Positions 1-6,484 are shown, numbered from the stretch's first letter. The stretch is 7,860 nt of DNA from an uncultured Lysobacteraceae bacterium (GCA_946480705.1 CAMLLF010000158.1:1-7860); one strand, 5' to 3'. The notes: generated by a model not told the origin, from the sequence alone. A program made the numbers and translations.

Positions 1-122
1 ATCTGTCGGGCAACAACGAGACCTGCACCATCACGACGGCCCAGGCCGGCACGTACTACGTGACGGTGCGCGCGTACTCGGCCTATTCGGGACTCAGCCT
101 CACGGGCAGCTTCACGCCGTGA
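1..122 (+). CDS. C-terminal end of an exported protein, PPC-type domain (partial)
   Basis: Only the last 39 codons are visible (reading frame from base 3, TGA at 120-122). They include QAGTYYVTVRAYSAYSG and end in LSLTGSFTP. This alternating beta pattern (GTYYVTVRAYS...YSGLSLTG) is what the last two strands of bacterial pre-peptidase C-terminal (PPC) domains look like. PPC domains sit at the C-terminus of secreted proteases and other hydrolases and are often removed during maturation. The one cysteine (in NNETCTIT) also fits an exported beta-sandwich. The catalytic part lies upstream of the window, so the enzyme class cannot be told; a metalloprotease or subtilisin-like protease is the usual partner in Xanthomonadales. 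A strong terminator follows 15 bases after the stop, so this is the last gene of its transcript. Confidence 0.75.
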   Translation, partial: LSGNNETCTITTAQAGTYYVTVRAYSAYSGLSLTGSFTP

Positions 123-137
123 TCGATCGCAGGGCAG

Positions 138-162
138 GTCGGCCAGGGAAGGCCGGCTTTTT
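138..162 (+). terminator. Rho-independent terminator of the PPC-domain gene
   Basis: A 7-bp stem, GTCGGCC pairing with GGCCGGC (one G-T wobble), encloses the loop AGGGAA and is followed directly by TTTTT at 158-162. It starts 15 bases after the stop of the upstream gene and has the right polarity for it. Confidence 0.8.
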
Positions 163-233
163 GCGTTGATGGACAGGCGGGGCTGCCGCTCTTGCCGGAA
201 TCGCCAGGTGCTTTGTGGCGGAAGCAAAAGAGC

Positions 234-274
234 AAAAAAGAAAAACCATCCCCGCTCATGCCCCTTGAAGGGGA
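234..274 (-). terminator. Probable terminator of the large regulator gene
   Basis: Read on the minus strand, TCCCC (274-270) can pair with GGGGA (253-249). A T-rich tract interrupted by single other bases follows (minus strand of 245-234). A tighter dyad, CCCCTT-G-AAGGGG at 261-273, lies inside the same stretch. The site is about 130 bases beyond the stop of the 402-3281 gene and faces the terminator at 138-162, as expected between convergent genes. The stem is short, so the call is moderate. Confidence 0.5.
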
Positions 275-327
275 GGGTTATCGACAGCGTCGCGCAAGCG
301 TCAAAAGCGAGCGATAACGTCGCTTGC
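261..327. repeat. Overlapping inverted repeats in the convergent intergenic region
   Basis: Three perfect dyads lie within 67 bases. They are CCCCTT-G-AAGGGG (261-273), GTTATCG (277-283) with CGATAAC (312-318), and GCAAGCG (294-300) with CGCTTGC (321-327). The last two overlap and cannot form together. Just upstream is an A-rich run (about 215-245, aagcaaaagagcaaaaaag) that is unlike the GC-rich surroundings. The layout resembles the dispersed intergenic repeats of Xanthomonadales genomes, but a single window cannot show dispersal. No gene is supported in 163-401. Confidence 0.4.
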
Positions 328-401
328 CGGCGGGATTTTCGACCCCGGAGCGCGTGTCGCTCGACCGCCGGACCGGTCGGACAGCACCACGCCTCACGCC
401 C

Positions 402-3281
402 TCACGGCGACCCCCAATCCTGATTCGCCGCGCTGCTGACGAGCCGCGTGCGATCGCGGCCCGCGGGGCTCATCCAGAGATCCGACGCGCCGCGCATGCC
501 GCTGGCCGCCAGCAGCTGCAGCCGGCGTTCGTCGGAGCAGCGCGACGCTGCGGCGTTCGCATCCATGAGGCTGTGCACCAGCAGTTCGCCGAGTACGTCG
601 CCGTTGGCGCGCGCGTCGTTGTGCAGCGCGTCGAGTTCGCGCGCGGACTGCTCGATCCTGCCGCCGCCCTGCAGCACGAGCGCGCGCACGGTGCGGATGC
701 GGCGACGCTCGTACCAGTAGTCCGGCGGCGCGACCGCGTCGGCGATTTCGATCTCGCGTGCGGCTTCGGCATTGCGGCCCTCGGCCAGCGCAATCTCGGC
801 GCGCGTGATGCGCAGGCTCGCTTCGAGCATGCGGTAGCCCGAACGCTGCGTCAGCGGCAGCGTGCGATCGACGAGCGCGTTCGCGGTATCGAAATCGCCG
901 ATGCGCGCGAGCAGCGGCGCGACTTCCATCGCGAGACCCCAGCGGTCGGGCAGCTCGCGCGTGTCCTGCGGCGCCTGCGTCATCGGCGCGAGCAGCCGGC
1001 GCGCCTCGGTGACGTCGCCGGCCTGGATCGCGAGCTCGGCTTCGCCGATGTCGGCCAGGTGCTCGAACGCGGGCACGCCGGTCGCGCGGCAGCTGCGGAA
1101 CTCGGTGCGCGCGTCGGCCGGCCGTCCCTGCACGATGCGCACGGCCGCGCGCATGCAGTTCATCGCGGCCATGCTCTGCGGCAGATTGCCCGCCGACGCG
1201 CTGCGCAGCGCGCTCTCGGTGCGTTCGAGCGTGCGCAGCGCACCGTCGAAATCGCCGCGCCAGTACTGCAGGCGCGCGCGGTTGAGTCCGATCGCGTAGG
1301 CGGTCGAACCTTGCTGCGGCTCTGCATCGAGCAGCTTCAGACGCTGATCGGCGCCCGCGAAATCCAGACGCAGTACATCGAGCTGCAACAGCGGCAGATC
1401 GAGGCGGCGCCGCTCGATGCGATGGCCCGTCGACTCGGCGACCGCCGCGGCCTGCGCAAAACGCTGATGCGCTTCCTGCGCATCGCCGGCGCGAAAGCGC
1501 GCGACCGCGACGCGGCGCAGCGCTTCGATCTCGATGCGTGCATTGCCGGCCGAGCGCGCCTCGGCAAGCAATTGATCGAGCGTTTCGCCGGACACGCGAT
1601 CGTCGCGCTCGAGCTGCGCGCGCAGACGCGCACCGAGCACGCCGAGCCGATCGCCCGTCGCCGCGAAACCCTGCTCGGCCCGTTCCAGCAGCGCGACGTC
1701 GACGCGTTCGCGCGCACCGCTGCGCGCGTCGGCCAGTGCGAACGCGGCCTGCGCCTGCTCGTGTTCCCAGCCCAGCATCTGCGCGAGTTCGAGCGCCTGC
1801 GTCGCGCTCGCGATCGACGCGCGGAAATCCTGGTTCGCGATCGCGATGTCGGACTGTGCGACGAGCCAGCCGAGCGCCGCGCCGGGCGCATTCGGCAGCG
1901 GCGCCTCGAGACGCTCGGCCGCGTCGCGCGGACGGCCCGCACGGTGCAGGCTCGTCGCTTCGGCGATGCGGTACTCGGCCACGTCGTCGCGGCGTGCCTC
2001 GCGCAGCGCGGCGAAGGCGTCGGCCGCGGCCAGATGCTGCTCGCGGATCATCAGTCCTTCGGCGCGCAGCGGCGCTCCGAGGAATTCCGGCAGTTCGGCG
2101 GTCCAGCCGTCGGCGCGCACGAGTTCCGCCTGCGCCGCGCCGCGCTGGCCGAGCTGCGCGAGCGCGCGCGCGAGCCGGAAGCGCGCGAATCCCATTTCCG
2201 GTGCCGAGGTGACGACGCCGGTATACGAGCGCACCGCGTCGCCCCAGCGATGCTGGTCCTCGGCTTCGAGCGCGGCCGCGAGCTGCTGCGCCGCGCTCGC
2301 ATCGAGCCGCAGTTCGGGGCCGGCGTAGTTCTCGCTCGCGGCGAGCCGCGCGAACACTTCGTCGCTGACCTCGGCGATCGCGCCGACGAGATGCTTGACC
2401 GGCGCGACGCGCACGACGGGCGTCTGCGCGACCGCGCCGCGGAAGTGCGCGGCGATGCGCCATTCGCTGCCCTGGGCCGGCGCGGCCAGATCGATCAGCA
2501 CGACCGCTTCGCTGCCGTCCGCGGCGAGATCGGCCGGATTGCGCAACTCGACGCGCGGACTGCTGCGAAGCTGCCACGCGAGCCAGCGCTGCAGCAGATA
2601 CGCCGGCCAACGCTGCGAGTCGGGCAGGCTGGAGTCGGGCGCGACGACGAGTACGACGCGCAGCGGCGCCGCATCGCGGCCGCGCGCGCCGAGCAGGCCG
2701 CCGGTCAGCAGCATGAGGCTGAGGCAGACCGCGGCCGCCAGCGCGATGGTCCAGCCGCGCGTGATCGGCGGTGCCGCACGTACGGCCGGCGCGACGAAGG
2801 CGGCGGCCGGCCTGGCCTCGGCCACATTGGCCGGCTCGGGCGCGTCGACGGCAGCCGCGGTGGCGTCGTCGGCGACGACAGGCGTTTCCGCCTCGGCTGC
2901 GGCCGCCGGCAGCAGCGCGTCGTCGCCGTGCACGAGTTCGAATTCGACGCCGGCCGGCGGATCGAAAATGTATCCCTGCTTCGATACCGTGCGGATCCAT
3001 TGCTTTGCCGCGCCGCCGAGCGCGCGGCGCAGCAGCCAGATCGATGTCGTGAGGTTGGCGTCTTCGACGACCGCGCCGCGCCAGACGCGGCGGAAGATCG
3101 CGTCGCGCGTGTGCAGCGTGCGCGGTTCGCTGAGAAACAGCAGCAGCAGTTCGAAGCAGCGCGGATTCAGCTCGTGCATGACGCCGGCGCGGCTGACGGT
3201 GCGATAGCGCGGATCGATCTCGATCTCGCCGAGGCGTACGAGCCGCGTGTCCGCGGGCCAGGGCAGCGTTCTGTCGGCCAT
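402..3281 (-). CDS. CadC-like membrane regulator: winged helix, TM helix, TPR-type periplasmic domain
   Basis: This 959-aa protein is a one-component membrane transcription regulator. Residues about 10-108 form an OmpR/PhoB-type winged helix (Trans_reg_C): RLGEIEIDPRYRTV opens the beta sheet, RDAIFRRVWRG and LTTSIWLLRRALG are the central and recognition helices, and WIRTVSKQGYIF is the wing. An Ala/Pro-rich linker (about 122-172) leads to one membrane helix at about 176-198 (WTIALAAAVCLSLMLL). The remaining 750 or so residues should be periplasmic and are Ala/Leu-rich helix pairs of TPR type from about residue 325 on. In this family the outer domain senses a signal or partner and the cytoplasmic winged helix binds DNA without phosphorylation. 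The ATG at 3281 is preceded by GAGGG nine bases upstream, and the winged helix begins immediately after it. Overlapping frames stay open for about 1000 codons only because the gene is GC-rich and biased at codon position three. The signal and target genes are unknown; a dyad at 3324-3342 could be an autoregulatory site. Confidence 0.9.
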   Translation of the reverse strand: MADRTLPWPADTRLVRLGEIEIDPRYRTVSRAGVMHELNPRCFELLLLFLSEPRTLHTRDAIFRRVWRGAVVEDANLTTSIWLLRRALGGAAKQWIRTVSKQGYIFDPPAGVEFELVHGDDALLPAAAAEAETPVVADDATAAAVDAPEPANVAEARPAAAFVAPAVRAAPPITRGWTIALAAAVCLSLMLLTGGLLGARGRDAAPLRVVLVVAPDSSLPDSQRWPAYLLQRWLAWQLRSSPRVELRNPADLAADGSEAVVLIDLAAPAQGSEWRIAAHFRGAVAQTPVVRVAPVKHLVGAIAEVSDEVFARLAASENYAGPELRLDASAAQQLAAALEAEDQHRWGDAVRSYTGVVTSAPEMGFARFRLARALAQLGQRGAAQAELVRADGWTAELPEFLGAPLRAEGLMIREQHLAAADAFAALREARRDDVAEYRIAEATSLHRAGRPRDAAERLEAPLPNAPGAALGWLVAQSDIAIANQDFRASIASATQALELAQMLGWEHEQAQAAFALADARSGARERVDVALLERAEQGFAATGDRLGVLGARLRAQLERDDRVSGETLDQLLAEARSAGNARIEIEALRRVAVARFRAGDAQEAHQRFAQAAAVAESTGHRIERRRLDLPLLQLDVLRLDFAGADQRLKLLDAEPQQGSTAYAIGLNRARLQYWRGDFDGALRTLERTESALRSASAGNLPQSMAAMNCMRAAVRIVQGRPADARTEFRSCRATGVPAFEHLADIGEAELAIQAGDVTEARRLLAPMTQAPQDTRELPDRWGLAMEVAPLLARIGDFDTANALVDRTLPLTQRSGYRMLEASLRITRAEIALAEGRNAEAAREIEIADAVAPPDYWYERRRIRTVRALVLQGGGRIEQSARELDALHNDARANGDVLGELLVHSLMDANAAASRCSDERRLQLLAASGMRGASDLWMSPAGRDRTRLVSSAANQDWGSP

Positions 3282-3323
3282 AGCTAGTTACCCTCGCAGG
3301 GGGCTTGCGCCGTCGATCGCCGA

Positions 3324-3342
3324 TCCTGCGACGGTTGCAGGA
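3324..3342. promoter_or_regulatory. Dyad upstream of the regulator gene, possible operator
   Basis: TCCTGC and GCAGGA form a perfect 6-bp inverted repeat around a 7-base centre. It is centred about 52 bases before the ATG of the regulator gene (minus strand), where a promoter or operator would be expected. No convincing -35/-10 pair was found beside it. Regulatory use is inferred from position only. Confidence 0.25.
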
Positions 3343-3396
3343 CGGCGTTCGGTGACGAAACCGGCATTCCTGTCGAGCGCAATCACTGTGACGGGA

Positions 3397-3420
3397 CGCA
3401 TCGCACCGGTGCGCGATGCG
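3397..3420. repeat. Inverted repeat in the 3282-3784 intergenic region
   Basis: CGCATCGC and GCGATGCG are perfect 8-bp arms around ACCGGTGC. The centre also contains the 10-bp palindrome GCACCGGTGC. It is not followed by a T-run on either strand, so it is unlikely to be an intrinsic terminator. It could be a protein-binding site about 130 bases upstream of the regulator start. Confidence 0.35.
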
Positions 3421-3549
3421 TCCGGCCGCGCTGCGCGCACGACGTTCCGCATGTCTCGTCCTGACGCGACGCGCGTCGGTACGCGGCAACTCCGGCAGAG
3501 AAACGCCAGGCAATCCGTGCCGGCCGCGAACGCGCGGCCACAGCGCAGT

Positions 3550-3574
3550 ACACGTGCTGCGATGCAACACGTGC
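3550..3574. repeat. Direct repeat of ACACGTGC
   Basis: Two exact copies of ACACGTGC (3550-3557 and 3567-3574) lie 17 bases apart, each with the palindrome CACGTG inside. The rest of the 503-base gap (3282-3784) holds only short dyads (3324-3342, 3397-3420 and ATCCT-GGCA-AGGAT at 3634-3647) and a C-run at 3591-3597. No protein-like reading frame is seen there. Confidence 0.3.
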
Positions 3575-3784
3575 AGGTCCTTTATGTAAGCCCCCCCGGG
3601 CACCGAGCGTAGCCGCTCAGGTTGTAACCACACATCCTGGCAAGGATAGGGGCGCGCATGCAAGCGCTGTCTAACGACCAAAAGACATATCGGCGGCAGG
3701 GACGCACCGCGCTTGACGATGCGGCGAACTCGGCCGCGCGGATGACGTGCGTTTCGCGGCGCGAAGTGCGCCCGTCCGCGAGAA

Positions 3785-3979
3785 TCAGGCGGCGTCGGCC
3801 GTCATCGCCGACAGCCTCGCGCGCTCCTTGCGCGCGAGCGCCTCGTTGAGATCGATGAAATCGCGCAGCAGCGTGTTGCCCGGATCGCTGGCGAGTTCGG
3901 CGTGCGCGCAGCGCAGGCAGTTCTCCAGACGCCGCAGCGTGTCCATTTCGGTCGGACGAAAATCAAGATCCATGCGCAT
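3785..3979 (-). CDS. Small helical protein with a CxxC pair, unknown function
   Basis: A 64-aa protein starting MRMDLDFRPTEMDTLRRLEN. The start is well supported: GGAGAGG (3985-3991) lies five bases before the ATG. The sequence looks protein-like, with alternating charged and leucine residues suggesting two amphipathic helices (about 10-31 and 36-57). A CLRC motif places cysteines at 21 and 24. No signal peptide or membrane segment is present, so a cytoplasmic location is likely. The cysteine pair could bind metal or act in redox chemistry, but two cysteines alone do not make a zinc finger. It lies 154 bases downstream of the 43-aa gene on the same strand, with a hairpin between them, so co-transcription is uncertain. 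I do not recognise the family. The open frame continues far upstream antisense to the kinase gene, but that extension is an artefact. Confidence 0.65.
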   Translation of the reverse strand: MRMDLDFRPTEMDTLRRLENCLRCAHAELASDPGNTLLRDFIDLNEALARKERARLSAMTADAA

Positions 3980-4068
3980 CGAAGCCTCTCCAACGACAAG
4001 CCGATCCGGCGTCCGCCTCACCGAACGCGCGACACGCGGCAGCGGGGTTTGGCGGAACGCCGCGCACG

Positions 4069-4107
4069 AAAACGGCGCGAACGAAGCCTCGTCCGCGCCG
4101 CCGTTTC
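4069..4107 (-). terminator. Probable terminator of the 43-aa acidic protein gene
   Basis: On the minus strand a 10-bp stem (GCGCGGACGA with TCGTTCGCGC, one G-T wobble) closes a 4-base loop (4075-4098). TTTT follows shortly after (minus strand of 4072-4069). Flanking AAACGG/CCGTTT bases allow an alternative outer stem. It lies 36-65 bases past the stop of the 4134-4265 gene and would separate it from the 64-aa gene. Confidence 0.5.
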
Positions 4108-4133
4108 GCCGGGCGCATTCCGGCAGGACCGGT

Positions 4134-4265
4134 CTACTCTTCTTCTTCCTCGTCCGAGACCATCTGGTCATCGTCGCGTTCCGGCTGCTGACGCTGCGGA
4201 TTGCCGGGGTTCTGCACGTTCGGCTGCTGCTGCGGGGACTGCCCCGGGTTGCGCGGGTTCGCCAT
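4134..4265 (-). CDS. 43-aa disordered microprotein with Pro/Gln/Asn head and acidic tail
   Basis: A 43-aa protein beginning MANPRNPGQSPQQQP and ending DDDQMVSDEEEEE. Twenty of the first 28 residues are Pro, Gln or Asn, and ten of the last 15 are Asp or Glu, with almost no hydrophobic residues. It is therefore predicted to be fully disordered and soluble. The start is firm: GGAGAAG (4271-4277) lies five bases before the ATG. About 35 bases of leader separate it from the inferred start point of the sigma-54 promoter at 4312-4326, and a hairpin terminator follows, so it looks like a monocistronic, tightly regulated gene. I do not recognise a named family. Small hydrophilic proteins of this kind are often stress-induced, but that role is inferred from composition only. 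A chance reading frame is unlikely given promoter, ribosome site and terminator all in register. Confidence 0.75.
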   Translation of the reverse strand: MANPRNPGQSPQQQPNVQNPGNPQRQQPERDDDQMVSDEEEEE

Positions 4266-4311
4266 GACGTCTTCTCCATGCGATATGCGCTGATGCGCAG
4301 GTGAGGCGAGC

Positions 4312-4326
4312 GCAAGGGGCATGCCA
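4312..4326 (-). promoter_or_regulatory. Sigma-54 (RpoN) promoter of the acidic microprotein gene
   Basis: The minus strand reads TGGCATGCCCCTTGC. The sigma-54 consensus is TGGCAYR-N4-TTGCW; everything matches except the last W, which is G here. GG and GC are separated by exactly ten bases. With the C of GC at -12 (4312), transcription would start near 4300, giving a leader of about 35 bases with a good ribosome site. Confidence 0.68.
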
Positions 4327-4372
4327 GTGGAACGTCGGCAGGCGGACGCGAACGGGCGGCGCACGGCTCGCG

Positions 4373-4404
4373 CGAAATGCGCGACGCACACCGCGCTTTC
4401 GTGC
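4373..4404 (-). promoter_or_regulatory. Candidate enhancer site upstream of the first sigma-54 promoter
   Basis: An imperfect dyad (CGAAATGCGCG 4373-4383, CGCGCTTTCG 4392-4401, one bulged base) is centred about 87 bases before the inferred start point. Its promoter-distal part reads GCACGAAAGCGCG on the minus strand (4404-4392), and a similar GCACGTTTGCGTG lies upstream of the second sigma-54 promoter. This position suits a sigma-54 activator. The region is GC-rich, so chance similarity cannot be excluded. Confidence 0.35.
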
Positions 4405-4557
4405 AAGCCGACCGGGAGGGACTGAAACTGAACGATGCGCCGTGCGGATACGGGGCCACGCGCCCGCTGCGATTCACGCACCCGAGACGGCGCATCCGGA
4501 GAATCGCTCGCGACATCGCCACGTCCCGCTCGGGCAACGATACGGACGAACCGCCTC

Positions 4558-4562
4558 GGGAG
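4558..4562 (+). promoter_or_regulatory. Ribosome binding site that sets the GTG start of the UbiB-like kinase
   Basis: GGGAG lies eight bases before the GTG at 4571. The next in-frame start, ATG at 4613, has no comparable site. In-frame sequence upstream of 4571 is Arg-rich and would run through the sigma-54 promoter region, so longer starts are rejected. Confidence 0.6.
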
Positions 4563-4570
4563 ATCGCCGC

Positions 4571-6205
4571 GTGACGAGCAATTCGGAACAGTCTGCCGGC
4601 AGGCTCGACCTCATGGCCCGCTCGGCGCAGTTGCTGCGCTTCGCCTCGCGCTACCGGCATCTCGCGGGTTCCGCGGGCGAAGCCGGTTCGCGCGACGAGG
4701 CCGATGCCTTCGTCGAGGACATCCAGAAGCTGGGCCCCGCCTTCATCAAGATCGGCCAGACGCTGTCGGTGCGTCCCGACCTGCTGCCGCTGAGTCATCT
4801 GAACGCGCTGCAGAAACTGCAGGACGACGTGACCGCCGTGCCGCTCGCCGATGTGCGCGAGGTCATCGAGCGCGAACTGGATGTGCGCGTGTCGAAACTG
4901 TTCGAGACCTTCGACGACAGACCGCTCGCCGCGGCCTCGCTCGCGCAGGTGCATGCGGCGACACTGCGCGACGGACGCGAGGTCGTGGTCAAGGTGCAGC
5001 GCCCCGGCATCGCCGACAGCGTGGACAGCGATCTGGCCGTGCTGCGCGGACTCGCCGGCGCCGCCGACCGCTTCACCGACCAGGGCCGCCGCATCCGTTT
5101 CGGCGACTGGATCGAGGAGATGGCCGAGACGCTGGCCGAAGAACTCGACTATCGCCTCGAGGCCGCGAACATGCGTTCGCTCGCCGCGCATCTGGCCGAC
5201 TACCCGACGCTGTTCGTGCCTGCGCCGATCGCGGATCTGTGTTCCGGCCGCGTGCTCACGATGGATCGCGTGCACGGCCGCAAGATCGCCGAGCATCCCG
5301 GAATGCAGCGCCTGGAGCGGCCGCTCGATCTGCTCGCGCAGGATCTGATCCGCTGCTACCTCGACCAGATCTTCGTCCATCGCATCGTCCACGCCGATCC
5401 GCACCCGGGAAACCTGATCCTGTCCGGCGACCGGCTCGCGCTGATCGATGCGGGCATGGTGCTGCGCCTCGCGCCGCGCATGCGCGACGAACTGCTGTCG
5501 CTGATGCAGGCGACGATCGCCGGCGAGAGCGAACGCGTCGCGGGGCTCATCGCGCGCATGGGCGAGCGCCTCGCGGTGTTCGACGAGCGCGCGTGGCAGC
5601 GCCGCTGCAACCGGCTCGTGCTGCGCTATTGCAGCCAGTCCGTGCACGACGACGTCGGCGCCGGCGAGCTGCTGCTCGCGCTCGCGCGGCAAAGCGTCGA
5701 ATCCGGCCTGCGGCCGCCGCCGGAAATCGCGGCGCTCGGCCGCACGCTGCTCGCGCTCGAAGGCTCGGCGCGCCGGCTCGATCCGCAGCTGCGGCCCAAC
5801 GACGTCGTGCGCGACAAGCTCGACGCGCTGCTCGGCCAGCGGCTCGGCGAGGAATTCTCGCGCCGCCGGATCCGCAGCCATCTCGTCGAACTCGCCGAAG
5901 TCGGCGCGCGCTTGCCGCAGCAGCTGCGCGACACCTTCGATCTCATCGCGCGCAACCGGCTGCGCGTGCGCATCTCCGGGCTCGGCGAGGCGCGGCTGCT
6001 CGAAAACCTGCAGAAGATCGCGAACCGCATCAGCACCGGCCTGATCTCCGCCGGGCTCGTCGTTGCCGCCGCGCTGACCTTGCGCATCGACGCCGGCCCG
6101 CGGCTGCTCGGCTATCCGGCGCTCGCGCTGGTCCTGTTCCTCACGGCATTCGGCCTCGGCGCCGCGCTGATCGTCAGTTCGCTGCGATCGGACCGGCGCA
6201 AGTAG
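4571..6205 (+). CDS. UbiB/ABC1 (AarF) family atypical kinase, membrane-anchored
   Basis: A 544-aa protein with the full UbiB signature. The KxGQ motif is at 60-63 (FIKIGQTLSVRPDLLP), the Ala-rich loop replacing the P-loop at 118-128 (PLAAASLAQVH), the ATP-site lysine at 141 (VVVKVQRPG), and the E-x-D motif in ELDYRLEAAN (191-200). The catalytic loop is HADPHPGN (274-281) and the metal-binding Asp is D293 in LIDAGM. Two C-terminal membrane helices (about 488-505 and 512-537) anchor it to the inner membrane. Known members act as ATPases or kinases needed for ubiquinone synthesis or lipid-related processes. No ubiquinone genes are nearby, so this may be a paralogue rather than the housekeeping ubiB. 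The Phe of the usual DFG motif is Ala here, while the catalytic residues are kept. The stop is 4 bases from that of the convergent SemiSWEET-like gene, leaving no room for a dedicated terminator. The start is GTG at 4571. Confidence 0.93.
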   Translation: MTSNSEQSAGRLDLMARSAQLLRFASRYRHLAGSAGEAGSRDEADAFVEDIQKLGPAFIKIGQTLSVRPDLLPLSHLNALQKLQDDVTAVPLADVREVIERELDVRVSKLFETFDDRPLAAASLAQVHAATLRDGREVVVKVQRPGIADSVDSDLAVLRGLAGAADRFTDQGRRIRFGDWIEEMAETLAEELDYRLEAANMRSLAAHLADYPTLFVPAPIADLCSGRVLTMDRVHGRKIAEHPGMQRLERPLDLLAQDLIRCYLDQIFVHRIVHADPHPGNLILSGDRLALIDAGMVLRLAPRMRDELLSLMQATIAGESERVAGLIARMGERLAVFDERAWQRRCNRLVLRYCSQSVHDDVGAGELLLALARQSVESGLRPPPEIAALGRTLLALEGSARRLDPQLRPNDVVRDKLDALLGQRLGEEFSRRRIRSHLVELAEVGARLPQQLRDTFDLIARNRLRVRISGLGEARLLENLQKIANRISTGLISAGLVVAAALTLRIDAGPRLLGYPALALVLFLTAFGLGAALIVSSLRSDRRK

Positions 6206-6209
6206 CGAC

Positions 6210-6473
6210 TCAGCGCGACGACCGCCGCTTGCGCGCGGTGACGACCTGCCCGACGACGGCGGTCAGCAGGATGCAGGTGTTCGTGACGACGAAGACCGCG
6301 CTTCCGACCAGCGCGCTGTAGACGATGAACCCGATCGACGACGCGATCTGTCCCGCGAACAGCCAGCGCGACACGCCGCGTGCCGACTCATCCCTGGCCT
6401 GCGTGACGATCTGCCGGATCAGCGTCGCCAGCAGCACGGCCGAAGCGGCCCATCCGACCAGATCCGCAGTCAC
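6210..6473 (-). CDS. SemiSWEET/PQ-loop family small membrane protein
   Basis: An 87-aa protein with three membrane helices (about 4-22, 36-56 and 58-79) and a basic C-terminus (ARKRRSSR). The pattern matches SemiSWEET half-transporters: GWAASAVLLATLIRQIVTQ in helix 1, SARGVSRWLF entering helix 2, ASSIGFIVYSALVG, then VFVVTNTCILLTAVVG in helix 3 with the TN pair. SemiSWEETs form homodimers that carry sugars across the inner membrane by facilitated diffusion. The helix-1 PQ dipeptide is RQ here, so substrate and activity are unsure. GTG at 6473 is chosen because GGAG lies seven bases upstream and the first helix follows at once, giving the typical family length. The upstream ATG at 6548 lacks a ribosome site and would add a polar 25-residue extension. 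No sugar metabolism genes are nearby. Confidence 0.83.
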   Translation of the reverse strand: MTADLVGWAASAVLLATLIRQIVTQARDESARGVSRWLFAGQIASSIGFIVYSALVGSAVFVVTNTCILLTAVVGQVVTARKRRSSR

Positions 6474-6480
6474 GCCATCG

Positions 6481-6484
6481 CTCC
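6481..6484 (-). promoter_or_regulatory. Ribosome binding site deciding the GTG start of the SemiSWEET-like gene
   Basis: GGAG on the minus strand lies seven bases before GTG at 6473. The ATG just before it (CGATGGCGTG) is out of frame and meets a stop at once, which leaves the GTG as the sensible start. Confidence 0.55.

Noticed and set aside
166..423. 85-aa plus-strand frame in the convergent intergenic region
   Set aside because: It begins just after a strong terminator, has no ribosome site or promoter and runs through dyads into the end of the regulator gene.
3247..3612. 121-aa plus-strand frame upstream of the regulator
   Set aside because: It begins inside the regulator gene on the opposite strand, lacks a ribosome site, has random-looking composition and no recognisable motif.
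324..3681. Very long open frames overlapping the regulator gene: 987 codons on the plus strand (324-3287) and 1095 codons in another minus frame (394-3681)
   Set aside because: They are rich in Arg and Ala with no domain pattern, whereas the 959-aa minus frame has a clear winged helix, a membrane helix and a ribosome site. They reflect GC-biased codon positions.
3658..3849. 63-aa plus-strand frame with an AGGATAGGGG run upstream
   Set aside because: The ribosome-site-like run is tempting, but the protein is Arg/Ser-rich without pattern and overlaps the better supported 64-aa gene on the other strand. A weak TTGTAA-N17-GATAGG promoter-like pair before it is not convincing.
3785..5881. 698-codon minus frame antisense to the UbiB-like gene
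   Set aside because: Only its last 64 codons, with their own ribosome site at 3985-3991, look like protein. The rest mirrors the kinase gene.
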